From Bacteroidales bacterium (GTDB taxonomy: Bacteria; Bacteroidota; Bacteroidia; Bacteroidales; UBA1715), in NCBI GenBank assembly GCA_024402335.1, contig JAKSTZ010000003.1, positions 83,826 to 147,825 on the forward strand: a DNA stretch of 64,000 bases. Reading direction: 5' to 3'. This document shows positions 1 through 8,682 of the stretch, piece after piece. Position numbers and translations under genes: made by a program. Each line of letters begins with the position of its first letter. Position 1 is the stretch's first letter. The notes beneath the pieces are model-generated. The model worked only from the letters and a program-made list of their open reading frames with translations. It was not told the origin of the DNA and made no database searches.

Positions 1-14
1 TTGTCAATTAATTG

Positions 15-22
15 TATCTTTG
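15..22 (+). promoter_or_regulatory. -7 promoter box of the M23 peptidase gene
   Basis: TATCTTTG matches the Bacteroidota -7 consensus TAnnTTTG. It lies 18 bases before the ATG at 41, which supports that start over the in-frame TTG at 20, because the TTG would overlap the promoter. Confidence 0.6.
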
Positions 23-40
23 TACTTTCAAAACAAACTG

Positions 41-1000
41 ATGTCAAAAAGTAAATTCCGATATAATCCAGAAACGCTTTCTTACGAAAAGATAGAACGA
101 TCTCCCAAGAAGATTTTTCTAATGCTGTTGTCGTATGTTGTTGTGGTGGTTGTGGTTGGATTTGCATTCATGTTCACGTGGTTACATTTTTTTCCATCTG
201 CTCGCGAAAAACAATTGATGGATGAGAATAAGATGTTGCGTAGTCAGTATAAAAACCTAAATGGTCGTATGAAGAACGTGGAGACGGTTTTGAGTGACTT
301 GGCCGATAAGGACAACAATATCTATCGTATGGTGTTTGAATCGGAACCTATTCCTGATGCAGTTCGTAATGGCGGTTTTGGCGGCGTGAACCGCTATGCC
401 GAGATTGAAGCTATTCCCAATATGGAATTGGTGGTGGAAACCAACAAACGTATAGATGTATTAACTAAGAAATTGTACATACAATCCTTGTCGTTCGATA
501 CCATAGTTGATTTGGCAAAAAACAAGCAAGAAATGTTGCAACATATTCCGAGTATACAGCCATTAAAATCATACAAATATGTTTCGGGATATGGTACCCG
601 TATGCACCCGATATATAAAACATTGCGTACCCACTCTGGTATAGATTTGGTAGCCCCATCGGGAACGAAAATTTATGCAACCGGCGATGCAGTAGTAAAA
701 TCCGCCGATTTTGAGCGAGGTTATGGAAAAACAGTAGTGTTAGATCATGGTTATAAATACCAATCGATGTACGCCCACTGCTCGGAATTATTAGTCCGTA
801 AAGGACAAAAAGTAAAACGTGGTGAAGTGATAGCTCTTGTTGGTAATACCGGTGTTTCAACAGGTTCTCACTTGCATTATGAGATAATAAAAAGCGGACA
901 AAAAGTTAATCCGATTAACTATTTCCTAAACGATTTGTCAGCAAACGAATTTGAAGAAATCCGTCAAATTTCCATTCAACCAAACCAGTCGTTTGATTGA
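41..1000 (+). CDS. Membrane-anchored M23 (LytM-type) peptidoglycan peptidase
   Basis: Predicted zinc endopeptidase acting on peptidoglycan cross-links in the periplasm. The 319-residue protein has a short basic cytoplasmic N-terminus, one membrane segment at about 24-48 with a run of valines, a coiled-coil stretch at about 55-90, and a C-terminal M23 domain from about 185. The domain keeps the zinc motif HSGID (His198, Asp202) and the HLH pair (His277, His279), so it should be catalytically competent rather than a degenerate EnvC/NlpD-type activator. The ATG at 41 is chosen because a -7 box ends at 22. It is followed by a long non-coding gap, so it is probably monocistronic. Confidence 0.9.
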   Translation: MSKSKFRYNPETLSYEKIERSPKKIFLMLLSYVVVVVVVGFAFMFTWLHFFPSAREKQLMDENKMLRSQYKNLNGRMKNVETVLSDLADKDNNIYRMVFESEPIPDAVRNGGFGGVNRYAEIEAIPNMELVVETNKRIDVLTKKLYIQSLSFDTIVDLAKNKQEMLQHIPSIQPLKSYKYVSGYGTRMHPIYKTLRTHSGIDLVAPSGTKIYATGDAVVKSADFERGYGKTVVLDHGYKYQSMYAHCSELLVRKGQKVKRGEVIALVGNTGVSTGSHLHYEIIKSGQKVNPINYFLNDLSANEFEEIRQISIQPNQSFD

Positions 1001-1102
1001 TGATAGTAATTACGAATATTTGTGATGCAGGCAAATCGATGACTGAAAGTCTTCATTTGAACCTGTGGCGTAGTCTTAGGTTGCCATAGTCTATGAGCAA
1101 AC

Positions 1103-1132
1103 TTGGCTGTAAGCCAATATTGATTTTTTTTT
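1103..1132 (+). terminator. Possible terminator after the M23 gene
   Basis: The inverted repeat TTGGCT/AGCCAA with a 3-base loop is followed shortly by a run of T. The short stem makes this moderate evidence. Confidence 0.45.
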
Positions 1133-1470
1133 AATTGTAATGGTTTTCAGCTATTTTGTTGTGTAGTGTATGGTCCCCCAGACTTCGTCCGGGGGTTACG
1201 GAAATATTGCCTTGTCAGGCGATATGTGCAAGTTAGATGGTAGATTATTTCGGATTTATTCACATACATTATCCCCTACGGGAATCTTTTGTCTCAAAAA
1301 AAACGTCTTAGGCCGCTCCAAAATATGTAAAATCCTAATTGACATTATAGCTTGGTAATAAATCTTATGCTTTGCATTTCCCCGTAGGTGATATCTATTG
1401 GTAGAATATATGATGTCCTCCCCTAAATGAACAACCCCGTTAGGGGTTGCACATCTTAATAAATTTTAGA
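1133..1470. other. Non-coding stretch with hairpins, no convincing gene
   Basis: No credible gene is seen. The stretch holds a CCCC/GGGG hairpin near 1172-1195 and a perfect 7-bp stem, CAACCCC/GGGGTTG with loop GTTA, at 1432-1449. A 62-codon open frame at 1170 runs through the first hairpin and has no family resemblance. The texture resembles degenerate extragenic repeats of Bacteroidota. Confidence 0.5.
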
Positions 1471-1853
1471 AATAATATACAAGTTGTCAGGAAATGTTGC
1501 ATAACGATAATCTCATACTTTTCTTTCAGCAGCGAAAGAAAAGTATGCAAAAGAACGCCGTCGACCCACGCCTTCGCTAAAAAACGACTGCATTCCGCTA
1601 AAGGATTTGGAATGCCGAGTGGTTAGATTTCCCAATGGCATTGCCGGAGGCATCAAATCCTTTTTAACGCTTCATTCCGTCGTTTTTCTTAACGCTCATT
1701 CGTGAAGTCGAGAGGGTTTATTTTCAAATGCTTTTTGTATGCGACAGACATAACTTTTATTTTCAAAAAAACATCTATGTAAGAACAACAACATTAATCC
1801 AAAATATGACGAATAAACGTGTAACAAGGCCTACTGCCAAGATGTATATCATT
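1471..1853. mobile_element. MITE-like element, copy 1 (383 bp)
   Basis: This is a 383-base non-coding segment whose near-identical partner lies at 38594-38976 (more than 90% identical by eye, same length, same orientation). The ends are inverted repeats of 20 bases, starting AATAATATAC on the left and closing GTATATCATT on the right; four positions mismatch in this copy. Inside are a perfect 14-bp hairpin with a 6-base loop (1514-1547) and a larger imperfect fold-back in which AAAGGATTTG pairs with CAAATCCTTT. No open reading frame could encode a transposase, so it would be a non-autonomous element. No target-site duplication is clear. Confidence 0.75.
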
Positions 1854-1869
1854 TTCTAATTTTTATAAT

Positions 1870-1957
1870 ATTTGAGAATTTTACGGTGTAGATTTGAGAA
1901 TTTTATATTTAACATTTGAGAATTTTATTGCAAAGATTTGAGAAAATTATTTATGTT
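1870..1957 (+). repeat. 22-bp tandem repeat upstream of ATPase gene 1
   Basis: Four units start at 1870, 1892, 1914 and 1936, exactly 22 bases apart. Three share the 14-base core ATTTGAGAATTTTA followed by 8 variable bases; the fourth is diverged and runs into the -7 box. The period equals about two helical turns, so all cores face the same side of the DNA. Confidence 0.85.
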
Positions 1958-1959
1958 TG
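1952..1959 (+). promoter_or_regulatory. -7 promoter box of ATPase gene 1
   Basis: TATGTTTG matches TAnnTTTG directly after the tandem repeats. The ATG at 1978 is 18 bases downstream, which argues against the TTG at 1957 as the start. Confidence 0.6.
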
Positions 1960-1977
1960 CAGAAAAGAAATCAGTCT

Positions 1978-3165
1978 ATGTATATTCGTCCACAGTCACA
2001 GATTTTACAAGAAAGAATTGCGGAACCACGACAATTCATTCAAGTAATTGTCGGTCCAAGGCAAGTTGGAAAGTCAACCACGGTTCAGCAAGTTTTGGAA
2101 GAAACTACTATACCTCATATTTATGAAACGGCCGATACGGTGGATTCATCACAGTCGATGTGGATTCACGAGATATGGGAACGTGTTCGTGCAAAAATGG
2201 AGTTTGCTCATTTGTCGGAGTATTTATTAGTGATAGATGAAATACAGAAAATAGACAATTGGAGTGAGCATGTAAAGAAGGAATGGGATTCCGATACAAG
2301 GCATAAAAGAAACATTAAGGTTGTTTTGCTTGGCTCCTCAAGGATTATGTTGCAGCATGGTTTGACGGAATCGTTAATGGGACGTTTTGAACTTATTCGT
2401 ATGGGGCATTGGACCTATACGGAGATGCGTGAGGCTTTCGGTTGGAATATTAATCAATATATATATTTTGGTGGTTATCCTGCGGGAGCATCGTTGATAC
2501 AAAAAGAAACACGTTGGAAAAATTATGTCCGTGATGCGATTATAGCTCCTTCAATTACGAAGGATGTTTTAATGACTTCATTTATATATAAGCCAGCGTT
2601 GTTAAGGCAATTGTTTGAATTAGGTTGTTCGTATTCTGGTGAAATTCTTTCGTTAAATAAAATGTTAGGACAATTGCAGGACGCTGGGAATGTAACAACG
2701 TTGGCTGCATATATTACTTTGTTAGATGAAGCTAATTTGCTAAAGTCTTTACATAAATATGCAAACGATACAGCTCGGCGATATAACTCTATCCCTAAGT
2801 ATCAGGTTTATAATACGGCATTGCTGACGCAATATTCAGGTACTACATTCGAAAATGATTTTACGACACCTTCACGTTGGGGACGTTGGGTAGAATCTGC
2901 AGTTGGAGCGTATTTGGTGAATTGCTCACAAGAAATTGGCTATACTGTTAGTTATTGGCGTGAGAATAACAACGAGGTCGATTTTATACTCCGTAAGCAA
3001 GACCAAACGGTAGCGATAGAAGTAAAAAGTGGCAAGCGAATGATGAATAAAGGTTTGTCTGTTTTTAGCCAGAAATTTAACCCGAAATATGCCATAGTTG
3101 TAGGTGCTGAAGGATTTTCTTTAGAAGAATTTTTCTTGATGGATTTGAATGTGCTGTTTCGGTAG
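1978..3165 (+). CDS. AAA ATPase with C-terminal DUF4143 (ATPase 1)
   Basis: ATPase of the AAA_14/DUF4143 family, common in Bacteroidota and archaea, with no established role. The 395-residue protein has Walker A GPRQVGKS at 26-33 and Walker B VIDE ending at Asp87-Glu88. Near the C-terminus lies a PD-(D/E)XK-like signature, Asp335 in EVDF and Glu348-x-Lys350 in EVK, as seen in nuclease folds. No membrane segment is visible. It is preceded by its own promoter and tandem repeat and followed by glycosyltransferases. It is one of three divergent paralogues in this locus (others at 12039 and 20642). Nuclease activity is inferred from the motif only. Confidence 0.88.
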   Translation: MYIRPQSQILQERIAEPRQFIQVIVGPRQVGKSTTVQQVLEETTIPHIYETADTVDSSQSMWIHEIWERVRAKMEFAHLSEYLLVIDEIQKIDNWSEHVKKEWDSDTRHKRNIKVVLLGSSRIMLQHGLTESLMGRFELIRMGHWTYTEMREAFGWNINQYIYFGGYPAGASLIQKETRWKNYVRDAIIAPSITKDVLMTSFIYKPALLRQLFELGCSYSGEILSLNKMLGQLQDAGNVTTLAAYITLLDEANLLKSLHKYANDTARRYNSIPKYQVYNTALLTQYSGTTFENDFTTPSRWGRWVESAVGAYLVNCSQEIGYTVSYWRENNNEVDFILRKQDQTVAIEVKSGKRMMNKGLSVFSQKFNPKYAIVVGAEGFSLEEFFLMDLNVLFR

Positions 3166-3234
3166 AATTTAATTGATTTTTTCTGCTTATGCCAATGAAA
3201 AAAATTGTATATTTACCAATAATCAGATAATAGT

Positions 3235-4143
3235 ATGGATTCTGTTAGTACGCCTTTAGTTTCAATTGCAGTAATTACCTATAATTCTTCAAAATATGTT
3301 TTGGAGACATTGGAAAGTGCAAAGGCACAAACATATCAAAATATAGAATTGATTATTTCTGACGATTGCTCAACCGATAATACTGTTCAATTGTGTAGAG
3401 ATTGGGTTGAACAAAACAAACAACGTTTTGCTCGTGTGCAGATAGTTGAATCTGAAAAAAATACTGGTGTTTCTGCGAATTGTAATAGAGCAGAAGGTGC
3501 GTGTCAAGGAGAATGGGTGAAGTTAATCGCTGGAGATGATTTGCTGCTGTCTAATTGCATATCTGATTTTGTTGGTTATATCAGAGATAATCAACATGTT
3601 GTGTATGTGTTTGGTAAGATTTTTTTTGAAGGGAAAATAAAAAACAAAGGGAATGATTGGCCTAATTATGATTTTTTTCAATTAGAAGCAAAAGAACAAT
3701 ATACTTGGCTTATAGAAAGAGGAAATTGTATTGCTGCACCATCGGCATTTTATAACAAAAACAAATGTTTGGAATTAGGCTTGATTTATGATGAGAGAAT
3801 TCCATTTGTGGAAGATCGACCTCGGTGGATAAATGCGTTAAGGAAAGGTGTAAGGTTTTACCTTATGGAAAAATATGTTGTAAAATATAGAGCATCTTTA
3901 GATTGTTCTATTTCTACAGGAAAAATCTATTCAGAGAAATTTTTTGAATCTCAAAGATTAGTATATTTTTATTATATTTATCCTAATTTGTGTGATAAAG
4001 ACTTGGCAATTCAAAATACTGTTGCTCTTGAGAAAACATTACGTCAAAATTATATTGATTTATTAAATTCTAAATCCTATAGGTTAGGATCTTTTTTGTT
4101 GCAACCATTAAAAAAAATTTATTCTTTAATAAAGAATTGTTAG
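3235..4143 (+). CDS. Glycosyltransferase family 2
   Basis: GT-A fold transferase that probably adds a sugar from a nucleotide-sugar to a lipid-linked or surface glycan in the cytoplasm. In 302 residues it shows the N-terminal strand with ITYNSS, the ISDDCSTDNT nucleotide-binding segment and a metal-binding acidic motif, AGDD, at about residue 100. It is the first of a run of same-strand genes with tiny gaps (4 bases to the next), so it probably opens an operon. The sugar specificity cannot be read from sequence. Confidence 0.85.
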   Translation: MDSVSTPLVSIAVITYNSSKYVLETLESAKAQTYQNIELIISDDCSTDNTVQLCRDWVEQNKQRFARVQIVESEKNTGVSANCNRAEGACQGEWVKLIAGDDLLLSNCISDFVGYIRDNQHVVYVFGKIFFEGKIKNKGNDWPNYDFFQLEAKEQYTWLIERGNCIAAPSAFYNKNKCLELGLIYDERIPFVEDRPRWINALRKGVRFYLMEKYVVKYRASLDCSISTGKIYSEKFFESQRLVYFYYIYPNLCDKDLAIQNTVALEKTLRQNYIDLLNSKSYRLGSFLLQPLKKIYSLIKNC

Positions 4144-4147
4144 TTAT

Positions 4148-5188
4148 ATGAAAGTCGAGAATTCTGTACCATTAAATATAGAAGGAAGATATAGAAACTT
4201 ATATTTAAAAAAGAATGTATATGACTGTCCTAAGCTGGCGGTGAGCGAATATAAGAATGTTTTTGTTTCTCATGAAGGTCTTTGTTGGAAAAACTTTCGT
4301 TTATTACCGTATTCTACTTTTAATATAAATTCGTCCTATGATGTTAAGCATGGTTGGGAGTTCTATCGACTTGTTACAGAACAGTATATAGTTAGCACAT
4401 TTGGAACAAGTTTAAAAAAAATACATTTAGACACACAAAAAAACTATGCTGTGATTCATACAAAATGGTTTAATTATTCTTTTTGGATGACATCAAGTCT
4501 AGTTCGATTGCAAATGTTGTATGATTTAGGAAAAGATTTTATTTTGCTATATCCAGAGGAATGGGATACTTTACCTTTTGTACAAGCGACATTACGTACA
4601 TTTCCTAAGTTGAAGATAGAGAGGATACCTGCAGGTATTCATGTGCAAGTTCCCCATTTGTTATTACCTGAAGTTCGTCCTTTTACTGCGTGTTTGAACG
4701 AACAGGATATAAAGCAGGTAGCTAAACATATTTGTGAATTTTATAAAAATGATATTGCAGAAATAATAAACACTCCAAAAAAAATTTTTGTTAATCGTAA
4801 AAAGGCTAATTGTAGAAAAATAGATAATGAAACTCAGATAAAACCTATATTTGAAAAATATGATTTTGTAGAAATAGATTTTGATGATATGACCTTAGTG
4901 GAGCAAATTGCATACACTCGAAATGCAGAACAAATTGTTATGCTTCATGGTGCAGGAATGACAAATGTTATGTTTGCTAATCCTGGAACTAAAATACTAG
5001 AACTTATGCATGAATATACGGATCCCTGTACATATCGTTTTATTTATTGGTTCCTATCTGTACAAAACCAATGTGATTATTTTGTTCAATTTTGTAAGAC
5101 GCAAAATACCCATTTCGATGAATGGAGAAAGGATTTAGTCATAGAAGCAGATGTTCTTGAACGAAATTTATCTCTAATGCTAAAATAG
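4148..5188 (+). CDS. GT61-type (DUF563) glycosyltransferase
   Basis: The 346-residue protein carries the signature of glycosyltransferase family 61: an HGAGMTN motif, then a phenylalanine and PGT, then the acidic LEL. In the family this segment forms the nucleotide-sugar site of a GT-B fold. It begins 4 bases after the previous gene and ends directly against the next start, consistent with one transcript. It has no signal peptide or membrane span, so it probably acts on the cytoplasmic side during assembly of the surface polysaccharide. The donor sugar is unknown. Confidence 0.75.
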   Translation: MKVENSVPLNIEGRYRNLYLKKNVYDCPKLAVSEYKNVFVSHEGLCWKNFRLLPYSTFNINSSYDVKHGWEFYRLVTEQYIVSTFGTSLKKIHLDTQKNYAVIHTKWFNYSFWMTSSLVRLQMLYDLGKDFILLYPEEWDTLPFVQATLRTFPKLKIERIPAGIHVQVPHLLLPEVRPFTACLNEQDIKQVAKHICEFYKNDIAEIINTPKKIFVNRKKANCRKIDNETQIKPIFEKYDFVEIDFDDMTLVEQIAYTRNAEQIVMLHGAGMTNVMFANPGTKILELMHEYTDPCTYRFIYWFLSVQNQCDYFVQFCKTQNTHFDEWRKDLVIEADVLERNLSLMLK

Positions 5189-6175
5189 ATGAAAATGCCT
5201 TTACTAACTGTTTTGATGCCTGTTTATAATGGTGAGGATTTTTTAAGGGAATCTATAGAAAGCATTTTAAATCAAACATATACCGATTTTCTATTTCTCA
5301 TAATAAACGATGGAAGTACGGACAATAGTGAAAATATAATTTTATCATATCATGATGAAAGAATTATATATGTAAAAAATGAACAAAATCTAAAACTAAT
5401 AAGAACTCTTAATAAGGGAATATCGTTGGTTCGTACGAAGTATGTTGCGAGAATGGATGCCGATGATGTTAGTTTGCCTGAACGATTAGAAAAACAGGTG
5501 CGATATATGGAGGCTAATCCTGAAATTGGTGTTTTAGGCGCATGGTGTCAATCTTTTGGTGAAGGATATAATCATATTGTTAAGTATCAAGCTGAACATG
5601 AGTCAATTCGTTACAAGCAACTATATCAAATACAGTTAGTACACCCAACATGTATAATGCGAATGGATGTATTGCGTTCCCAATCAGTTGTATACGATAA
5701 TAATTACACTCATGCTGAAGATTATGAATTATTTACAAGGTTGTCGCATGTAACTAAGTTAGCAAACCTTCAAGAGGTGCTGCATCTTTATAGGAAGCAT
5801 AGCAATGCTGTCTCAACGGTGTATAGCAAACCTCAACTTGAAGCAAGTATTCGCATAAAGCAAAGAGAATTTGCCCTTTTGGGTGTAAATGCAACCGAAA
5901 GCCAAATCGAATCGTTCAAACTATTGAACTATCAAGACTACAACAATTTAGCATTATCGGCAAATGAAATAATGTCGCTACTAGAATCCATAGTAAATGC
6001 AAACGAACTATCTTCATATATTGAATGGGATTATTTGAACAACATGTTATCACAACTTTGGTTCTCGTACTGTTACGAGACAAAGCAACCAATACGTGTT
6101 TTCAAGTCATCAAAATTGCAATATAGATTATCCTTAGTTAGATATGCCAAGTGGATCATCAAACGTTTCTACTAA
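5189..6175 (+). CDS. Glycosyltransferase family 2
   Basis: GT-A transferase of 328 residues with the N-terminal MPVYNGEDF strand, INDGSTDNS nucleotide-binding segment and metal-binding MDADD motif at about 90. The start ATG follows the previous stop codon with no gap, which suggests translational coupling. The C-terminal third is helical with no clear domain. The DADD type is typical of enzymes adding single sugars to O-antigen or capsule repeat units; the acceptor is not known. Confidence 0.87.
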   Translation: MKMPLLTVLMPVYNGEDFLRESIESILNQTYTDFLFLIINDGSTDNSENIILSYHDERIIYVKNEQNLKLIRTLNKGISLVRTKYVARMDADDVSLPERLEKQVRYMEANPEIGVLGAWCQSFGEGYNHIVKYQAEHESIRYKQLYQIQLVHPTCIMRMDVLRSQSVVYDNNYTHAEDYELFTRLSHVTKLANLQEVLHLYRKHSNAVSTVYSKPQLEASIRIKQREFALLGVNATESQIESFKLLNYQDYNNLALSANEIMSLLESIVNANELSSYIEWDYLNNMLSQLWFSYCYETKQPIRVFKSSKLQYRLSLVRYAKWIIKRFY

Positions 6176-6176
6176 C

Positions 6177-7076
6177 ATGAAATTCTCTATAATAATTCCT
6201 ACATTTAATCGTGCTTCATTTTTGACCAAAGCAATAGAATCAGTATTAACACAAACCTATACTGATTGGGAATTAATTATTGTGGATGATGGTAGTACGG
6301 ATAATACAAAAGATGTTGTCTTGCGATACAAAGATCCTCGTATTCGATATATCTATCAGCAAAATGCCGAACGAAGTTCTGCTCGGAATAATGGTATAAA
6401 TCATGCTAATGGAGATTATGTATGTTTTATGGATAGTGATAATAAAATGCATTCTCACAGATTACAATTGTTAGCTGATACCATTACGACAGAAGCTTGT
6501 TATTATACTGGTATAGAATATTGTAATGAAGTAAATTCCTCTTCCGTAATAAAAGGAGGCAAAGAATTTGGATTCCCTATTAATAAAGATGAACTTATAC
6601 AGGAGATAATAGCAACTCCTCAGATTTGTTGCGCAACACCGATATTACGAAAACATCAATTTAATCCACAAATTTCAATAGGTGAAGATATGGAATTGTT
6701 ATTTCGTATTACTGATGAATTTCCGTTGGTATATTTACCAAATCATGTAACAATTGTGGAATTTGAACATGAAGGAAGATCGGTTGCACAAGGTTCAATA
6801 GCAAGTGAAAAACAATTACAGACTTTGCAATTAATGTTTTCTGGTTATCATCCAGCTAATAAAGTTTCTTCAAAAATGAAACGATGGTTGAAATCTGCTG
6901 TTTTATTTAATGCGTCAAAGAATTATATTTTAGAAGGCAAAATAAAAGGCTTGCAATATCTGTTGCGTTCGATTATTATAAAACCGATACAAAAAAATAC
7001 AAAATACAAGTGTAATATTTTGTTTTCTTGTATCTTTAGAAAACAAAAATTACGTGAACTGCTTGCTTATGAATAA
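6177..7076 (+). CDS. Glycosyltransferase family 2
   Basis: Family 2 transferase of 299 residues with IPTFNRASF, VDDGSTDNT and a metal site written as MDSDN instead of the usual DAD or DDD. An open frame extends upstream to an ATG at 6144, but that would overlap the previous gene by 32 bases, and the family motif begins right after the ATG at 6177, one base past the preceding stop. The later start is therefore preferred. It lies in the same operon and probably acts on the same glycan. Confidence 0.85.
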   Translation: MKFSIIIPTFNRASFLTKAIESVLTQTYTDWELIIVDDGSTDNTKDVVLRYKDPRIRYIYQQNAERSSARNNGINHANGDYVCFMDSDNKMHSHRLQLLADTITTEACYYTGIEYCNEVNSSSVIKGGKEFGFPINKDELIQEIIATPQICCATPILRKHQFNPQISIGEDMELLFRITDEFPLVYLPNHVTIVEFEHEGRSVAQGSIASEKQLQTLQLMFSGYHPANKVSSKMKRWLKSAVLFNASKNYILEGKIKGLQYLLRSIIIKPIQKNTKYKCNILFSCIFRKQKLRELLAYE

Positions 7077-7626
7077 GTATAGATTATTGTTATCAAAGAT
7101 ATATCGATTCTTTTTTCCTATTGATGAGGTAACAAAGTATAGAAAAATGGGAGAAAGGATAGGTGAGAACTGTAATTTTCAGTCTGATGTAATTATAGAT
7201 TATTCACATTATTGGTTGATAGAAATAGGTAGTAATGTTACATTGGCACCTCGTGTTCATGTTTTAGCTCATGATGCAAGTACTAAACGAGAACTAGGAT
7301 ATACCAAATTAGGATATACTAAAATAGCAGATGATGTTTTTATAGGAGCAGGTTCTATTATTCTCCCTGGGATTACAATAGGAAAAGGTTCTATTATTGG
7401 TGCAGGTAGTGTTGTTACAAAAAATTTCCCAAAGGAAGTGGTTGTTGCAGGAAATCCGGCAAAGATTATTTGTACAGTTGAAGACTATTATAAAAAAATA
7501 AAAAGTAAAATGCATCAGGAAAATTGTTTTGACGAATCGTATACATTACGAAAGAATGTGTCAGAAAGTAAAAAACAAAATATGATAGATGTTATAGAAA
7601 AATATGGCTGTGCTTTTGTAGAATAG
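7069..7626 (+). CDS. Left-handed beta-helix O-acyltransferase
   Basis: Hexapeptide-repeat acyltransferase of 185 residues, related to maltose/galactoside and WbbJ-type O-acetyltransferases. Repeats such as IGAGSIILPG and IGAGSVV are followed by the conserved AGNPAKII segment that closes the acetyl-CoA site. A His in the VLAHDAS segment is the likely catalytic base. The ATG at 7069 overlaps the previous stop by 8 bases and is preferred to a GTG at 7054. It probably O-acetylates a sugar of the polysaccharide using acetyl-CoA. Confidence 0.83.
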   Translation: MNKYRLLLSKIYRFFFPIDEVTKYRKMGERIGENCNFQSDVIIDYSHYWLIEIGSNVTLAPRVHVLAHDASTKRELGYTKLGYTKIADDVFIGAGSIILPGITIGKGSIIGAGSVVTKNFPKEVVVAGNPAKIICTVEDYYKKIKSKMHQENCFDESYTLRKNVSESKKQNMIDVIEKYGCAFVE

Positions 7627-7629
7627 GAT

Positions 7630-8682
7630 ATGAAACAACACATTAAAAATTTGGATACTTTTCGTGCCATAGCAGCAATAGTTGTAATGATTGGGCATAT
7701 TGAATTGTTTCGTTTACAAAAGTTTGGTAGTGAGTTTTTTTATTTTATGCCAAGTGGGCATACGGCAGTAATGTTGTTTTTTGTTATTTCAGGATTCTTA
7801 ATAACATATTTACTGACACAGGAGAAAGAACGATATGGTCAAATTTCGTTAAAAGCTTTTTATTTACGCCGAATTTTTAGAATTTGGCCAGTATATTACT
7901 TGGTATTGCTAGTTTCTGCATTTTTGGTAGACTCATTGTCGTGGTCTAATGTATTATTTGCTGTTACTATATTGCCTAATGTCTCTCATTCAATAGGTTG
8001 TGGTTGGAGTGGAAGTCCACAAATTTGGTCTATAGGGGTAGAAAATTTATTTTATATATTTTTCCCATTTGTAATTATGTTTATTCGAGAGGAAAGAATA
8101 CCTATGTTGTTAATTCTTTTTATTGTTTGTTATGCTTTGTTGCCTCATTTTATTGCTTTTACTAATGTTCGAATTCTGCAGAATGAAACATTGGAAATGA
8201 TTAACAATAAATTTTTTTATAATAATAAGTTTGATACTTTGGCTATAGGTTGTTTAATAGGATATTTGTATGCAAAGAATCATACTTGGTTAAAATATTT
8301 GTATAATAGATATGTATTCTTTGTTTGTTTGTTTGTTTCGATTGTATGTTGGTTTGGACATATAGAAACGAAACATTTTAATGATGAATTTATGTCGGTT
8401 CTTTTTTCTGTTGTTATATTAAATGTTTGCACCAATAACAATTTGAAAATCAATATTGAGAATTCTGTAACAAAATTTCTTGGGAAAATCTCTTATGGCA
8501 TTTATATGTATCATTGGATTGTTTTGTTTATGGCGTTTAAACTATTCCCTTTGACAAAATCTATCGGCTCAATGGTTGTCCTATATTGTTTTGTTATAGG
8601 AGTTACGATTTTATTTGCTTGGATTTCTTTTGAAACCATAGAAAAGTATTTCTTAAATTTGAAGAAAAAGTTTGAAAGATGA
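7630..8682 (+). CDS. Acyltransferase family 3 (OafA-like) membrane protein
   Basis: Integral membrane acyltransferase of 350 residues with about ten hydrophobic segments. The N-terminal segment contains the family signature FRAIAAIVVMIGH, in which the Arg and the membrane His are the catalytic pair. Such enzymes move acyl groups to periplasmic glycans. It begins 3 bases after the beta-helix acyltransferase and overlaps the next gene by 4 bases. Two acylating enzymes side by side suggest that the glycan is acylated at more than one position or on both membrane faces. Confidence 0.87.
   Translation: MKQHIKNLDTFRAIAAIVVMIGHIELFRLQKFGSEFFYFMPSGHTAVMLFFVISGFLITYLLTQEKERYGQISLKAFYLRRIFRIWPVYYLVLLVSAFLVDSLSWSNVLFAVTILPNVSHSIGCGWSGSPQIWSIGVENLFYIFFPFVIMFIREERIPMLLILFIVCYALLPHFIAFTNVRILQNETLEMINNKFFYNNKFDTLAIGCLIGYLYAKNHTWLKYLYNRYVFFVCLFVSIVCWFGHIETKHFNDEFMSVLFSVVILNVCTNNNLKINIENSVTKFLGKISYGIYMYHWIVLFMAFKLFPLTKSIGSMVVLYCFVIGVTILFAWISFETIEKYFLNLKKKFER

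Noticed and set aside
1170..1358. 62-codon frame in the non-coding region
   Set aside because: It runs through a GC-rich hairpin, has no promoter or family match and looks like chance.
1471..1853. Insertion sequence with its own transposase
   Set aside because: No frame longer than a few dozen codons exists in either copy, so an autonomous element is not supported; it is recorded as MITE-like instead.
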